Shown here piece after piece: positions 33,391-42,284 of a stretch of DNA of 64,000 bases (the first letter of the stretch is position 1; the number at the start of each line of letters is the position of its first letter). A program made the position numbers and the translations under genes. The DNA comes from Actinoplanes sp. TBRC 11911 (lineage in GTDB: Bacteria; Actinomycetota; Actinomycetes; Mycobacteriales; Micromonosporaceae), in assembly GCF_012933445.1 (NCBI RefSeq), contig NZ_JABBNC010000012.1, positions 124,001 to 188,000 on the forward strand, written 5' to 3'. The notes beneath the pieces are model-generated. The model had not been told where the DNA came from, did no database searches, and saw only the letters and a program-made list of their open reading frames with translations.

Positions 33391-34005
33391 TCAGCCCATA
33401 GGCGGCCTCCACATCGTCCAGAGCGTGGGCCCGTCGGGTAGCTCGATCACGGACCGGACCTGGTATCCGTGTCGTTGGTAAAGGTCACGGTTACGTGGGT
33501 GGTTGGCCTCCAGGTAAGCCGGCAGGCCGGCCGCGTCCAGCCGGGCATGATGGCGGTCGAGTAACGCACTGCCCACACCATGGCCCTGGTCGGCCGGATG
33601 AACGGCCAAGAACGCCAGGTAATGATGGGGCTCCATGGGGTGGTGCGCCTCGATCGCCGCGTCCAGCTGACAGGCGCGGTCGTACGCCTCGCCGGCTACT
33701 TCCTTGAGCCGCCCCTCGTAATCCGCGGGCGCCGGAATCGGTGAGGTCAACGGGAACCAGAGCCCGACCCCGGTGAGCCGGCCCGTTTCGGCATCGGCTG
33801 TCGCATAGACCTCCCCGCATTGAACGGCGTATTCCACGAAGATCTCGAAATACCGGGGAGTGTCCCGCAGGCGTACGACGTCATCGGGGTGCAGCCATCG
33901 GGCGACCGGACCGTCCCACATCGCCTCGGCGACGAGATTGGTGATCTCGGCATTGTCGAACGGGGTGACATTGCGAATCACCAGGTCCTGAATGGCGTAC
34001 GTCAT
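33391..34005 (-). CDS. GNAT family N-acetyltransferase
   Basis: A 204-residue acetyltransferase. The acetyl-CoA signature is LAVHPADQGHGVGSALL, followed by AYLEANHPRNRDLYQRHGYQV, typical of the C-terminal half of the fold. GGAGGA lies 8 bases before the ATG. It is 15 bases downstream of the amino-acid permease gene on the same strand, so the two may be cotranscribed. Substrate unknown; small amines or amino-acid-like compounds would fit the permease. Confidence 0.88.
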   Translation of the reverse strand: MTYAIQDLVIRNVTPFDNAEITNLVAEAMWDGPVARWLHPDDVVRLRDTPRYFEIFVEYAVQCGEVYATADAETGRLTGVGLWFPLTSPIPAPADYEGRLKEVAGEAYDRACQLDAAIEAHHPMEPHHYLAFLAVHPADQGHGVGSALLDRHHARLDAAGLPAYLEANHPRNRDLYQRHGYQVRSVIELPDGPTLWTMWRPPMG

Positions 34006-34020
34006 CGACTCTTCCTCCCC

Positions 34021-35553
34021 TCAGTACGGATAGCTCCGCGCGCCCACGGGATCGGCGTGCAAGGACTTGAGAATCTGGTTCTCCAGCAGGTTGCTCACAC
34101 GGCCCTCGGCGCCGCGCCCAATCGCCGCGTACACCTCCGGACGGGCCGCGCGCATGACGAGTGCCCAGACGAATCCCACGCCCGCCACGGCGAGATACAG
34201 GACCGGGATGAGCCATTGGAACGCGGAGCTCCCGCTGACCTGCAGCAGTTCCCCGAAGCCGATGACGGTCGCCGCGAGCACGACGGTGAGCAGCAGGAAT
34301 GCCAGGAACGGCGCGATGTACGCCTTCCACACGCTCTCTCTTCGGCGATTACGCACGAAGAACGCGATCACCGCGGCCGACGCCGCCCACATCAGGATGA
34401 GGACGCCCAGGCCGCCGATCGTGGTCAGCCACGCGAACACGTACACGAGGGGTTCCGCGCCCGCGACGGCGTATGCGCTGAGTACGGCGGCGGCCAACAC
34501 GCTCTGTGTCACCGAGCCGAGCAACGGCGCTCCGGTACGGGGATGCGCCCGTCCCCACGCGGCCGGCAGCACACCTTCGCGTCCCAGCGCGAACTGGTAT
34601 CGCGCCACCGCCGCGTGGAAGGCGAGCAGGGCGGCGAACACGCTGGTCAGGAACAGTACGTAGCCGAGGTCGACCAGCACCCGCGGCAGGTGCGGCGAGA
34701 CCAGCGCGAAGACCAGGTCGGTGCGATGCTCGGCGGCGACCGACGCGATCCGGTCCGGGCCGGTGCTCACCGACATGGCCCACGCCGACAGACCACACAG
34801 GACACCGGCGAGCAGGACGGCGATGTGCGTGGCCCGCGCGATGGTCCGCTTCGGGTCCTTCGCCTCCTCGGAGAGAACCACGGTGGCCTCGAACCCGACG
34901 AACCCGGCGATCGCGAGCACCAATAGTGACCCGACGACGGGGGTGACCAGCGGCGCCGGCGAGAAGGTCGAGAACGACACGTGGCCGTCCGCGGGGTTGG
35001 CCACCATCACCAGGTCGTAGATGAGCACGATGCTGATCTCGGCGACCAGCAGTACGGCGAGCACCTTGCCGCTCAGGTCCACCCACAGCAGGCCCAGGAC
35101 GGTCACCAGGGCCCAGGCGACGAGGGCGCAGGCATACCAGGGCACCTTGAAGCCCAGGTTGGCGAGAATGCCGCTGGCGGCGCTGCCGAACAGCCCGAAC
35201 AGTCCGATCTGCATCAGCGAGTACGCGGGGAGGGCCACGAACGCCGCGCCCACTCCGACCACCCGGCCGAGACCCTGACTGATGTACGAATAGAAGGCCC
35301 CCGAGTTCACGATATGTCGGCTCATCGCGACGAAACCGACTGTGAACAGCGACAGGATCCCGGCGACCACGATGTACGTGATCGGGACTGCCGTGCTTCC
35401 GATGATCGCGTAAATCACGGAAATCGATCCGATGATCACCGTCAGCGGAGCCGCACCCGCAACGCCGAAGAACACGACGGACGGCACGCCCAGCCTGTTC
35501 TTGGCGAGCGACCGATCCACCAGATCCGGCTCAGCGGGTCCCATTTGCGCCAT
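34021..35553 (-). CDS. APC-family amino acid permease
   Basis: A 510-residue transporter with 12 or more hydrophobic helices. The first helix has GVAGAAPLTVIIGSIS, the APC unwound-helix signature, and EEAKDPKRTIARAT is the consensus amphipathic loop. GGGAGG lies directly before ATG-TTG-ATG; the second ATG (35553) has the proper 6-base spacing. The substrate is probably an amino acid or amine. Followed by a GNAT gene 15 bases on. Confidence 0.9.
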   Translation of the reverse strand: MAQMGPAEPDLVDRSLAKNRLGVPSVVFFGVAGAAPLTVIIGSISVIYAIIGSTAVPITYIVVAGILSLFTVGFVAMSRHIVNSGAFYSYISQGLGRVVGVGAAFVALPAYSLMQIGLFGLFGSAASGILANLGFKVPWYACALVAWALVTVLGLLWVDLSGKVLAVLLVAEISIVLIYDLVMVANPADGHVSFSTFSPAPLVTPVVGSLLVLAIAGFVGFEATVVLSEEAKDPKRTIARATHIAVLLAGVLCGLSAWAMSVSTGPDRIASVAAEHRTDLVFALVSPHLPRVLVDLGYVLFLTSVFAALLAFHAAVARYQFALGREGVLPAAWGRAHPRTGAPLLGSVTQSVLAAAVLSAYAVAGAEPLVYVFAWLTTIGGLGVLILMWAASAAVIAFFVRNRRRESVWKAYIAPFLAFLLLTVVLAATVIGFGELLQVSGSSAFQWLIPVLYLAVAGVGFVWALVMRAARPEVYAAIGRGAEGRVSNLLENQILKSLHADPVGARSYPY

Positions 35554-35615
35554 CAACATCCTCCCGGCCCAATGATCAGAGTTATTTGACCGGAGGTGAT
35601 GGCGCCCGTTGGCGC

Positions 35616-36254
35616 TCACCGCCGGCCGACGGTAAGGACCGAGCCAACCGAGGCCTCGGTGTATTCGATGAGTTCACGCAGGTCGCTCGGGAGCGACCCG
35701 ACCGCGCTCGGCAGCGATTGGAACGCGTGCCGATGCATCTCGAAGTCGTAGAGCACGTGCCGGGTCAGCCCGGTGGCGGCCACCAGGCCGATCAGCACGC
35801 GATCGCTGATGCTCATGCCGATGCCGCGGACCAGCAGATTCGCCAGCCGGGCGGGGGCCCACGCGGCGGCGTTGCGCTGCTCCGGACTGTTCGGCATATA
35901 TAAGGTCTCCGTACTGAGCATGCGGCGGCGGGTCACCGGCTCGACCGCGCCGAGCCGGCTCAGCCGCTCACCCACCCGCGCCGCCGCGTCCTGGGAGAGA
36001 AAGGCCAGCCACGTGCGCACGTCGCGGTGCCGCGGCTGGGCGACGAGAAGGTCCAAGATGTCGTGTGCGAGCGCGTCCGTCGGCGGATGCCTGTCCAGGA
36101 GGAGAAGGTCGCCGTCGGCGATGCCGATCCGGCCCTCCAGGATGAGTTCGCCCAGCAACGCGGCGGCCAGCCCTAAGCCGGTCGCGCGCGGGTGCAGACG
36201 AGACCGGCCGGTGCGGTCCTCGTGTGCGATCAGGAAGTACTGGTCAGCCAACAC
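35616..36254 (-). CDS. GOLPH3/GPP34 family phosphoprotein-like protein
   Basis: A 212-residue mainly helical protein of the GPP34 family, widespread in actinomycetes, whose eukaryotic relatives bind phosphatidylinositol 4-phosphate. It opens LADQYFLIAHEDRTGRSRLHP and has LGLAAALLGELILEGRIGIADGDLLLLD, the defining helix pair. The GTG at 36254 gives the family start; a TTG immediately after is possible. It is divergent from an XRE regulator, with a perfect dyad between them at 36351-36373. Bacterial function is not established. Confidence 0.85.
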   Translation of the reverse strand: MLADQYFLIAHEDRTGRSRLHPRATGLGLAAALLGELILEGRIGIADGDLLLLDRHPPTDALAHDILDLLVAQPRHRDVRTWLAFLSQDAAARVGERLSRLGAVEPVTRRRMLSTETLYMPNSPEQRNAAAWAPARLANLLVRGIGMSISDRVLIGLVAATGLTRHVLYDFEMHRHAFQSLPSAVGSLPSDLRELIEYTEASVGSVLTVGRR

Positions 36255-36350
36255 GCCGCCACGCCCCTTAGACCCGTGAGGATCACTCTCTGTACGTAGA
36301 GCCCTTACTCTTGATGTCGGCAGCATCATGTACCCGACAGCAAGGTCAAT

Positions 36351-36373
36351 ACAAGAAGTACTAGACTTCTTGT
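36351..36373. promoter_or_regulatory. perfect dyad between GPP34 and XRE genes
   Basis: ACAAGAAGT - ACTAG - ACTTCTTGT, 9-bp arms with a 5-base spacer in an AT-rich divergent promoter region. Likely operator, perhaps autoregulatory for the XRE protein. Confidence 0.7.
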
Positions 36374-36449
36374 TCAGGCTTTCTGTCCTGCTTGGATCAT
36401 GAGGATGGCCGGTCGTAATATCGGTTTCCTCAGGACAGAGGGGATCCAG

Positions 36450-37298
36450 GTGTCCATTGATGAGGGCCCCACGCTGCGACGCCGCCGCCTGGGCGCCGAG
36501 CTGAAACGGTGCCGCGAGTCAGCTGGATTGACTCAAGAAAATGTGTCACGGCATTTCGAGTGGCACGCGGCGAAGGTGACGCGGATCGAGACCGCACGCG
36601 TCGCGGTGACACCTCGCGACGTCAAAGACCTTCTGACCCTGTACGGCGTGGACGATCAGGCGTACCGCGAGGCCCTCGTCGAGCTGGCCCGCCTGTCCAA
36701 GGAACGCACCTGGTGGACCGACTTCCGAGACATCATGCGCCCCGGCAACTTCGTGGGGCTCGAGGCGAGCGCGGCCGCGATGCGCACGTGGGAGCCGATC
36801 ATCGTGCCCGGCCTGCTGCAGACCAAGGCGTACATGCGCGCTCTGATCGAGGCCGGTCGCTCCACCGATCCACCGCGCGATGTGGACCGGCGGATCAACC
36901 TGCGGCTCACCCGGCAGGCCAGGCTCACCGGTTCGAGGCCCCTCGAACTGGTGGCTCTCGTCGACGAATCGGTGGTCCGGCGCACCGTCGGCGGTCGTGA
37001 AGTGATGGCCGGCCAACTACGACATCTAATCGAGATCGCTCAATTACCCAATGTGACGCTGCAGATTTTGCCGTTCAGTGCCGGTGAGCATACGTTCATG
37101 GGCGGATCAGCTGCGCTTTTGGAGTTCCGCGAGACCACCCATTTGGATGTTGTCTATCTTGAAGGTCTTGCGGGAGACTTCTACGAAGAGCAACCTTCGG
37201 AGGTTGCCCGTTACCGAGAAGAGTTCGAGCGATTGAGCGGCATGGCCCTCGATCGTCGCGTGACGATCAAGATGATCGAGAGTCTGCTCAGCGCTTAG
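36450..37298 (+). CDS. XRE-family regulator with DUF5753 domain
   Basis: A 282-residue regulator. The N-terminal helix-turn-helix (about 10-65) reads RRLGAELKRCRESAGLTQENVSRHF. From about residue 95 the DUF5753 domain follows, marked by WEPIIVPGLLQTKAYMRAL and the ETTHLDVVYLEG strand. AGAGGGG lies about 6 bases before the GTG at 36450. These proteins pair with a small DUF397 protein encoded next door, as here, and often control development or antibiotic production in streptomycetes. The 3' third is less GC-rich than its surroundings. Confidence 0.92.
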   Translation: MSIDEGPTLRRRRLGAELKRCRESAGLTQENVSRHFEWHAAKVTRIETARVAVTPRDVKDLLTLYGVDDQAYREALVELARLSKERTWWTDFRDIMRPGNFVGLEASAAAMRTWEPIIVPGLLQTKAYMRALIEAGRSTDPPRDVDRRINLRLTRQARLTGSRPLELVALVDESVVRRTVGGREVMAGQLRHLIEIAQLPNVTLQILPFSAGEHTFMGGSAALLEFRETTHLDVVYLEGLAGDFYEEQPSEVARYREEFERLSGMALDRRVTIKMIESLLSA

Positions 37299-37329
37299 GT
37301 CTCCCGAGACAGCCGCATATTGAAGGGGG

Positions 37330-37551
37330 GTGCTTGGGTTGCTCACGCACCATCTCGACGGTGCGGTCTGGAAGAAGGCCAGCCGCAGCAACGGGAATGG
37401 CGGTAACAACTGTGTCGAGGTCGCCTTCCTCGACACAGGGGTCGCCGTCCGGGACAGCAAAGACCGGTCGGGCCCTACTCTCACGTTCACGAAAGCGGAG
37501 TGGACCGCCTTCGTGGATTCCGCCAAGGACGGCGAATTCGATATCAGCTAG
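37330..37551 (+). CDS. DUF397 protein
   Basis: A small protein of about 70 residues with the DUF397 pattern: WKKASRSN near the N terminus, NCVEVAFLDTGVAVRDSKD in the middle and LTFTKAEWTAFVDSAKDGEFD at the end. It is the expected partner of the XRE/DUF5753 protein encoded 31 bases upstream. The start is either GTG 37330 or, with better spacing from GAAGGGGG, TTG 37339. A terminator follows at 37643. Confidence 0.88.
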   Translation: MLGLLTHHLDGAVWKKASRSNGNGGNNCVEVAFLDTGVAVRDSKDRSGPTLTFTKAEWTAFVDSAKDGEFDIS

Positions 37552-37642
37552 CGGTTTGGTGAGTGCAGAGCCTACCGACAGGCACGCAACGATGGGAAGT
37601 GTTTACGCAAAGTCAACTTGCCACCGTCGGGTGACTGGCCGG

Positions 37643-37677
37643 TGCCGCAGCGCTTCGCTGGACGAGGCGCTGCGGCA
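37643..37677. terminator. bidirectional terminator
   Basis: Perfect 11-bp stem TGCCGCAGCGC / GCGCTGCGGCA around a 13-base loop, between the convergent DUF397 and pseudopilin genes. No T-run on the plus strand. Confidence 0.7.
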
Positions 37678-37720
37678 TAGGTGAATACGCAACCGCGGAA
37701 CGATTTAGCAGCTCCGCAGC

Positions 37721-39232
37721 TCAATTCTCCACGATGTTGGTAAGCGGCGTCGGCAGCTTGAGGTTGGCCGGCGCGTTCCACTTCTGCAGCTCCGAACTGC
37801 TGCACACGTCCACTTTCACCTTGCTCGTACCGTCCGAGTGAGTGTCTTTCGGAGTGGCGTTGAGGTCGGTCGGCGACAGGCAATAACCGTTCCCGTCCAC
37901 GACGCGATAGCTCGTCGCGTACGAGCCGGTGTTGTGGTAAATCGTCCACTGCAGCTCCTTGGCGCTCGTGTCGCTGCCCTCGGGGCACGACACCACCGTC
38001 GTGTACGCGTTGGACGCCGTGCTCAGCGGTGATTTGAGGCAGTAACGGCTGTTGGACTTCTTGATGGTGATGATGTCGGTGGACGAGACGGCCGGATCCA
38101 CCGGCGGCGTGTGCTGCCACATCTGGTTCCAGTCGATGCCCTTGTCCGGGGCCTGCTTGCAGAACCAGGCGATCATGTAGGTGGAGCTCACGCTCTGGTT
38201 GGTGACGTCCAGGCACCGGCTGAACTGGGCGTAGTTGACCAGTTGATTGGTGTCGTCGCCGGCCATCCCGGCGCCCACGCTCGGGTCCGAGCGCCAGATG
38301 ACGTTCGTGCCGTCACCGCTGCAGGCCTTGTTGCTGACGACGACGTAGCTTTTCGAGGTGTTCGGCGACTGCATCGTCATGCAGTAGCTCTCGGTCGTCT
38401 GCTTCTTGATGTCGGTCGACCGGAATCGGCTGCTGCCGTCGAGAGCCCACTGGAACTGGTATTGGCACGACGACCCGCATTGCGACGAGTCGATCGCGCT
38501 CGGATCGGGGCACGGCTGGAACGTGACGTAGAGGGGGGTGCTGCCGCCCCGATCCGTTCCCTGGCTCAGGCACAGACCGTTCGCGTAGGCCGTCGTCTCC
38601 GAGTTGATCAGCTTCAGGAACAGCTCCGGCGTGTAGCCGAACTGCTGGGCCTGACCGCCGCTGCACGCCAGCATCCACACCTTGGTACCCGCCACCAGCG
38701 GTTTCGACGAGGTCGAATCCAGACACAGCTTGCCGATCGAGGAGCTGTCGATCCGGATGGCGCCGCCGGGAATGTTGGTGTTGTTGGTGCTGAAGACGTA
38801 CGTCGCGCTCAGCGTCCGGGCGCCCGAGTCGTTCGCGCCCTTCGACACCAGCTCCGCGGTCGACGGCACCTTGGTCAGCGGACAGTTCAGCTTGTTGTGG
38901 TCCGCGTCGTAGTACGTGATCGTGACGTCCCAGACGCTCGAGTCCGGGTTGCTGGCCGGGCCGGTATTCCCCTTGATCACACAGGGCGGCAGGTTCTCCA
39001 GCAGACCCGCGGCGCCCTTCTTCGGGTCGTACTCGGCGGCCGCCCGGACCCGGGCCATCAGCACGTCGAGGCCGACCTGGGCGGAGTTGAGCTGCACATT
39101 GCGGTCGACCGCGCCCTCGGTCGTGTTGATCTGGCGGACCACGGCCGGCATCAGCATCGCCGACATGCTCAGCGCCAGGGTCACCACGAGCAGCGCCAGC
39201 GGCAGCGAGCCTCGTTCGTCCTTGAGGTTCAT
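37721..39232 (-). CDS. PilX-like minor pilin/pseudopilin fused to ricin-type lectin-like repeats
   Basis: A 503-residue exported protein. The N terminus (ERGSLPLALLVVTLALSMSAM) is a short basic leader followed by the hydrophobic helix of PilX/GspK-type minor pilins. From about residue 165 there are repeated ricin-B-like units: KLCLDSTSSK, GLCLSQGTDRG, SRCLDVTNQ, SRYCLKS, YCLSPTDLN, with the Q-x-W ends QQFGY, FQWAL, LQWTIY and QKWNAP. These build one or two beta-trefoils that bind sugars in other proteins. It is the last gene of a three-gene minor-pilin operon. It could form the adhesive tip of a pilus. Pilin identity is from N-terminal pattern and context. Confidence 0.75.
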   Translation of the reverse strand: MNLKDERGSLPLALLVVTLALSMSAMLMPAVVRQINTTEGAVDRNVQLNSAQVGLDVLMARVRAAAEYDPKKGAAGLLENLPPCVIKGNTGPASNPDSSVWDVTITYYDADHNKLNCPLTKVPSTAELVSKGANDSGARTLSATYVFSTNNTNIPGGAIRIDSSSIGKLCLDSTSSKPLVAGTKVWMLACSGGQAQQFGYTPELFLKLINSETTAYANGLCLSQGTDRGGSTPLYVTFQPCPDPSAIDSSQCGSSCQYQFQWALDGSSRFRSTDIKKQTTESYCMTMQSPNTSKSYVVVSNKACSGDGTNVIWRSDPSVGAGMAGDDTNQLVNYAQFSRCLDVTNQSVSSTYMIAWFCKQAPDKGIDWNQMWQHTPPVDPAVSSTDIITIKKSNSRYCLKSPLSTASNAYTTVVSCPEGSDTSAKELQWTIYHNTGSYATSYRVVDGNGYCLSPTDLNATPKDTHSDGTSKVKVDVCSSSELQKWNAPANLKLPTPLTNIVEN

Positions 39233-39252
39233 GTGGTTGAGCCCTCTCACGG

Positions 39253-39897
39253 TTAGCAGCTGCTGCTCGTCGGGGAGACACCGGACATGTTCTGAGCCGT
39301 GAAGACCACGTCCAGCGGCAGGACCACCTTGCCGACGGACGCGTTGAACTGGACCCGGACCTGGAAGTAGTCGGGTGAGAAGTCCTTGCCCAGGCCGGAC
39401 GCGCCGGTGGTGATCGAGCCGTAGACCGTGCTGTCCGGCGGGATCAGCGTGAACGGCGCCGTCGTACCGCCGATCAGGCGCAGATTGCCGGCGAACGGCG
39501 ACAACGCCGGCTTGGTCCCGGTGGGGTTCCACTTGCGCCAGCTCAGCACGCGGGTGCCGGAGTCGTAGGAGAGCTCACGGCAGGTCTCCCCCGCGGCCGT
39601 GGCGGGCGGCACCGCGTACACCATGCTGTAGGCCGTGCCGGTCGCCGACGCCGAGGAGACCGGCGACGCGACGTAGTTGGCGTACCGCAGATCCTTGTCC
39701 AGGCGCCGGAAGCTGTTGTTCACCTGATCCCGGGCGAACGAGGTGTTCACCGTGCGGGTCACCGTCGAGTAGATCTCGGTGACCGCCGCCATGGTCGCCA
39801 CCATCAGCACGGACAGCACCGCGGTGGCGACCATGATGTCGACCAGCGAGTAACCGGAGTCGTCGCCGGACATCAGGCGCCGGCGCAGCCCCCGCAT
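39253..39897 (-). CDS. PilW/PulJ-like minor pilin with prepilin N terminus
   Basis: A 214-residue protein. The class III leader ends GDDSG and the mature part begins YSLVDIMVATAVLSVLMVATMAAV, the type IV pilin helix; position 5 is Asp where Glu is usual. The remaining about 170 residues form a globular domain without other recognised motifs. Its ATG shares one base with the stop of the preceding gene (TGATG), so the two are translationally coupled. A prepilin peptidase would be needed; none is in the window. Confidence 0.82.
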   Translation of the reverse strand: MRGLRRRLMSGDDSGYSLVDIMVATAVLSVLMVATMAAVTEIYSTVTRTVNTSFARDQVNNSFRRLDKDLRYANYVASPVSSASATGTAYSMVYAVPPATAAGETCRELSYDSGTRVLSWRKWNPTGTKPALSPFAGNLRLIGGTTAPFTLIPPDSTVYGSITTGASGLGKDFSPDYFQVRVQFNASVGKVVLPLDVVFTAQNMSGVSPTSSSC

Positions 39898-41612
39898 CAC
39901 TGGATCGTCCAGATGAAGTTGTAGTTGCTGGTGGACGGCGGGACCAGGGTCGTTGCGACCATGGTGACGTTGTACTGGCCGGTCTTGTTCGGCGTCCCGG
40001 AGATGGTCCGGGTGAGCGCGTTGAAGGACATGCCGGTCGGTACTCCGGTGGCCGTCATCGTGCTGGTGAGGCCCAGCAGGGCGGCGTTGGTGTTGAAGGT
40101 CATCGACGCCGGCGAGTTCACCGTGGAGGTCGGGTCGGCCGTGGTGAGCGCCGGCGTGGTGAAGACCAGCGACGTCGTGGTCCCCACGGTGAGCACGAAG
40201 GTCTTGGTGAGCGTGCCGCCGATACCGTCGGCGACCTTGATCGCCGGAACGTACCGGCCGGGAATCGTCGGCACCCCGGTGATGGCCCCGGTGGTCGCGT
40301 TGATGCTCACGCCCAGCGGCAGGCCGGTCGCCGAGTAGGTGAACTTCGCGTCGCCGCCGGACGCGGTCGCCGTCGTGTTGACCGCCGAACCGAGCGTGAC
40401 CTGCTGGTTGGCCGGCGCCACCAGTTGCAGGGCCGGGTAGAAGCTCTGCAGGAACGTGGCGGTCAGCGGGAAATCGTTGACGCTGCCGGGGTGATCGGTG
40501 CAATTCACCGACATGGTGAACGTCGTGCCGGGGCCGCTGTAGGTGCCCGTGATGAGGAAGCTCCGCGGGTCGGCGGTCGTGGCGAGCGACAGGCCGGTGG
40601 CCTGGCCGCTGAGCGTGCATTTGAGGTTGCCGGTGCCACCGGTCACCACGACCGGGATGTTCAGCGCGTCCCCCCAGTGGCTCTTGACGTCGGGCAGCGT
40701 CAGGGCAGGCTGCGCGACGACGGTGAAGTTCAGGTTCTTGGTGGTGCTGCGACCCACCGGTGTCGTGGCGTCCGTGATCGTTCCCTTGGTCGCGGTGTTA
40801 CCGAGCTTGGTCGGCGTTCCGGTGATCAGACCGGCCTGGTTCACGCTGAGGCCCTGCGGCATCACCGGCAGCAGGCTCCACGTGTTCGGCAGCGTTCCGC
40901 CGTACACGGGTATCGGGAAGCTCGTCGTCATGCCCATGAAGAAATAGACCGGGTCGAGGTTCTGCCGGTTGATCACCGGGAACGGCCGGTTCACGTCGAA
41001 CGTCGGGTCGGCGCCGTTCGAGATCAGCGTCGACGCGACGTAGGTGCACGCGTTCTGCCGGCAGAGCCGGTCCGCCCAGGTGACGAGCACGACGGCGCGA
41101 TAGAACGAGAGGTACTTGGAGGCGTCCTCGGTGCTCGCCTTGGTGGCCGCGGGCAGGCAGCTGGACTTCTCGCCGGCGGCGCCACCGATGTAGGTCTCGC
41201 ACTCCCCGACGAAAACCCGGCGGGTGTATACGGTCTTGTCGACGGTGACCGGCTGCGGATCGGTCGTGATCTCCTCGTCGTTTGTCGCGTAGTGCGGGTC
41301 GTAGGCGGGCGTGACCTGGGCGAGGTAGGACGCGAGCTCGGGAATCGCCGGCGCCGCGGCGAACTGGGCCGCCGCCTCCGCCTGGCTGCGGCCACTGACC
41401 AGGGCCGAGGGCTTCAGCGCGCGCACCTGTTCCAGGGTGCTGTTGGCGAGCTGCGCCGCGACCTGGTCGCCGCGCTGGAGAGCGACGAAGGCAAAGCTCT
41501 TGACCAGGTACGGGGAAACCGACGCCATGACGACGATGACGAGGGTGAGCGCGACGAGGACCTCGATGAGACTGAAGCCGTCGTCCGTGTCGGCAACCAG
41601 GTTCTTCCGCAT
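39897..41612 (-). CDS. PilV-like prepilin fused to Ig-like (He_PIG) repeats
   Basis: A 571-residue protein. The leader ends DTDDG and the mature helix begins FSLIEVLVALTLVIVVMASV with the conserved Glu5. Residues about 25-230 form a pseudopilin domain with Cys residues. From about residue 235 there are three or four Ig-like repeats of the putative-Ig (He_PIG) type, each with the hallmark GLSVNQAGLITGTPT, GVSINATTGAITGVPT or GMSFNALTRTISGTPN. Such arrays make extended stalks in adhesins. The ATG at 41612 gives a normal 13-residue leader; an ATG at 41681 would make it abnormally long. It is the first gene of the pilV-pilW-pilX-like operon. Confidence 0.82.
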   Translation of the reverse strand: MRKNLVADTDDGFSLIEVLVALTLVIVVMASVSPYLVKSFAFVALQRGDQVAAQLANSTLEQVRALKPSALVSGRSQAEAAAQFAAAPAIPELASYLAQVTPAYDPHYATNDEEITTDPQPVTVDKTVYTRRVFVGECETYIGGAAGEKSSCLPAATKASTEDASKYLSFYRAVVLVTWADRLCRQNACTYVASTLISNGADPTFDVNRPFPVINRQNLDPVYFFMGMTTSFPIPVYGGTLPNTWSLLPVMPQGLSVNQAGLITGTPTKLGNTATKGTITDATTPVGRSTTKNLNFTVVAQPALTLPDVKSHWGDALNIPVVVTGGTGNLKCTLSGQATGLSLATTADPRSFLITGTYSGPGTTFTMSVNCTDHPGSVNDFPLTATFLQSFYPALQLVAPANQQVTLGSAVNTTATASGGDAKFTYSATGLPLGVSINATTGAITGVPTIPGRYVPAIKVADGIGGTLTKTFVLTVGTTTSLVFTTPALTTADPTSTVNSPASMTFNTNAALLGLTSTMTATGVPTGMSFNALTRTISGTPNKTGQYNVTMVATTLVPPSTSNYNFIWTIQ

Positions 41613-41759
41613 GTCACTCTTTCGCGATTCGCAGCTCTTACTTCTGCGATCGGCCGCGAAGAGCGGTTCTTTAGTGATCATGTGAGGCGGTTCACGTCGC
41701 GGAACGGGGCGGACAATGACCCGTGTTACTCAGGAGGATCCGGTTCACCAGGGGGACGA

Positions 41760-42284
41760 ATGAAGGTCGCGTTTGCCACCGGCGCCGATGACATCGAGGA
41801 GATCACCGACCTCATCAACCGCGTGTACGCCGACGGTGAGGCCGGCCTGTGGCTTCCGGGCGCCGAGCGCACCACGATCGACGAGGTGACCTCGATCATC
41901 CGGGGCGGGGAGCTCGTTATCGCGCGGGACGACGACGGCCGGATCGCCGGGGCGGTCCGGGCCGTGCGGCTGACCGACGAGGCCGGCGATTTCGGCGAGT
42001 TCGGGATGCTCGTCGCCGATCCCGGGCGGCGCAACACCGGCATCGGGCGTGACCTGGTGGCCTTCGCCGAGCAATGGGCACGCGACCAGGGCCTGACCCG
42101 GATGCAGCTGGAACTGCTCGTGCCGCGGGAGTGGCAGCATCCGGTCAAGGAGTTCCTGCGCGCCTGGTACACGCGCCTGGGCTACCGCCTGGTGCGCACC
42201 GGACGGCTCGAGGAGGGCTACCCGCACCTGCAGCCGCTACTCGCCACCCCCTGCGACTTCCTCATCTACCACAAGGACCTCTAG
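41760..42284 (+). CDS. GNAT family N-acetyltransferase
   Basis: A 174-residue acetyltransferase with the acetyl-CoA loop FGMLVADPGRRNTGIGRDLVAFAE and the downstream FLRAWYTRLGYRLV. AGGGGG lies 5 bases before the ATG. It converges on murQ and overlaps it by 48 bases. In Bacillus subtilis the MurNAc-salvage cluster also contains a GNAT gene (ybbJ) beside murQ, so this may be its counterpart; the substrate is unknown in both. Confidence 0.85.
   Translation: MKVAFATGADDIEEITDLINRVYADGEAGLWLPGAERTTIDEVTSIIRGGELVIARDDDGRIAGAVRAVRLTDEAGDFGEFGMLVADPGRRNTGIGRDLVAFAEQWARDQGLTRMQLELLVPREWQHPVKEFLRAWYTRLGYRLVRTGRLEEGYPHLQPLLATPCDFLIYHKDL

Noticed and set aside
37330..37551. DUF397 gene as a toxin of a toxin-antitoxin pair with the XRE gene
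   Set aside because: The gene order is known for regulator pairs with DUF5753; nothing in the sequence shows toxicity.
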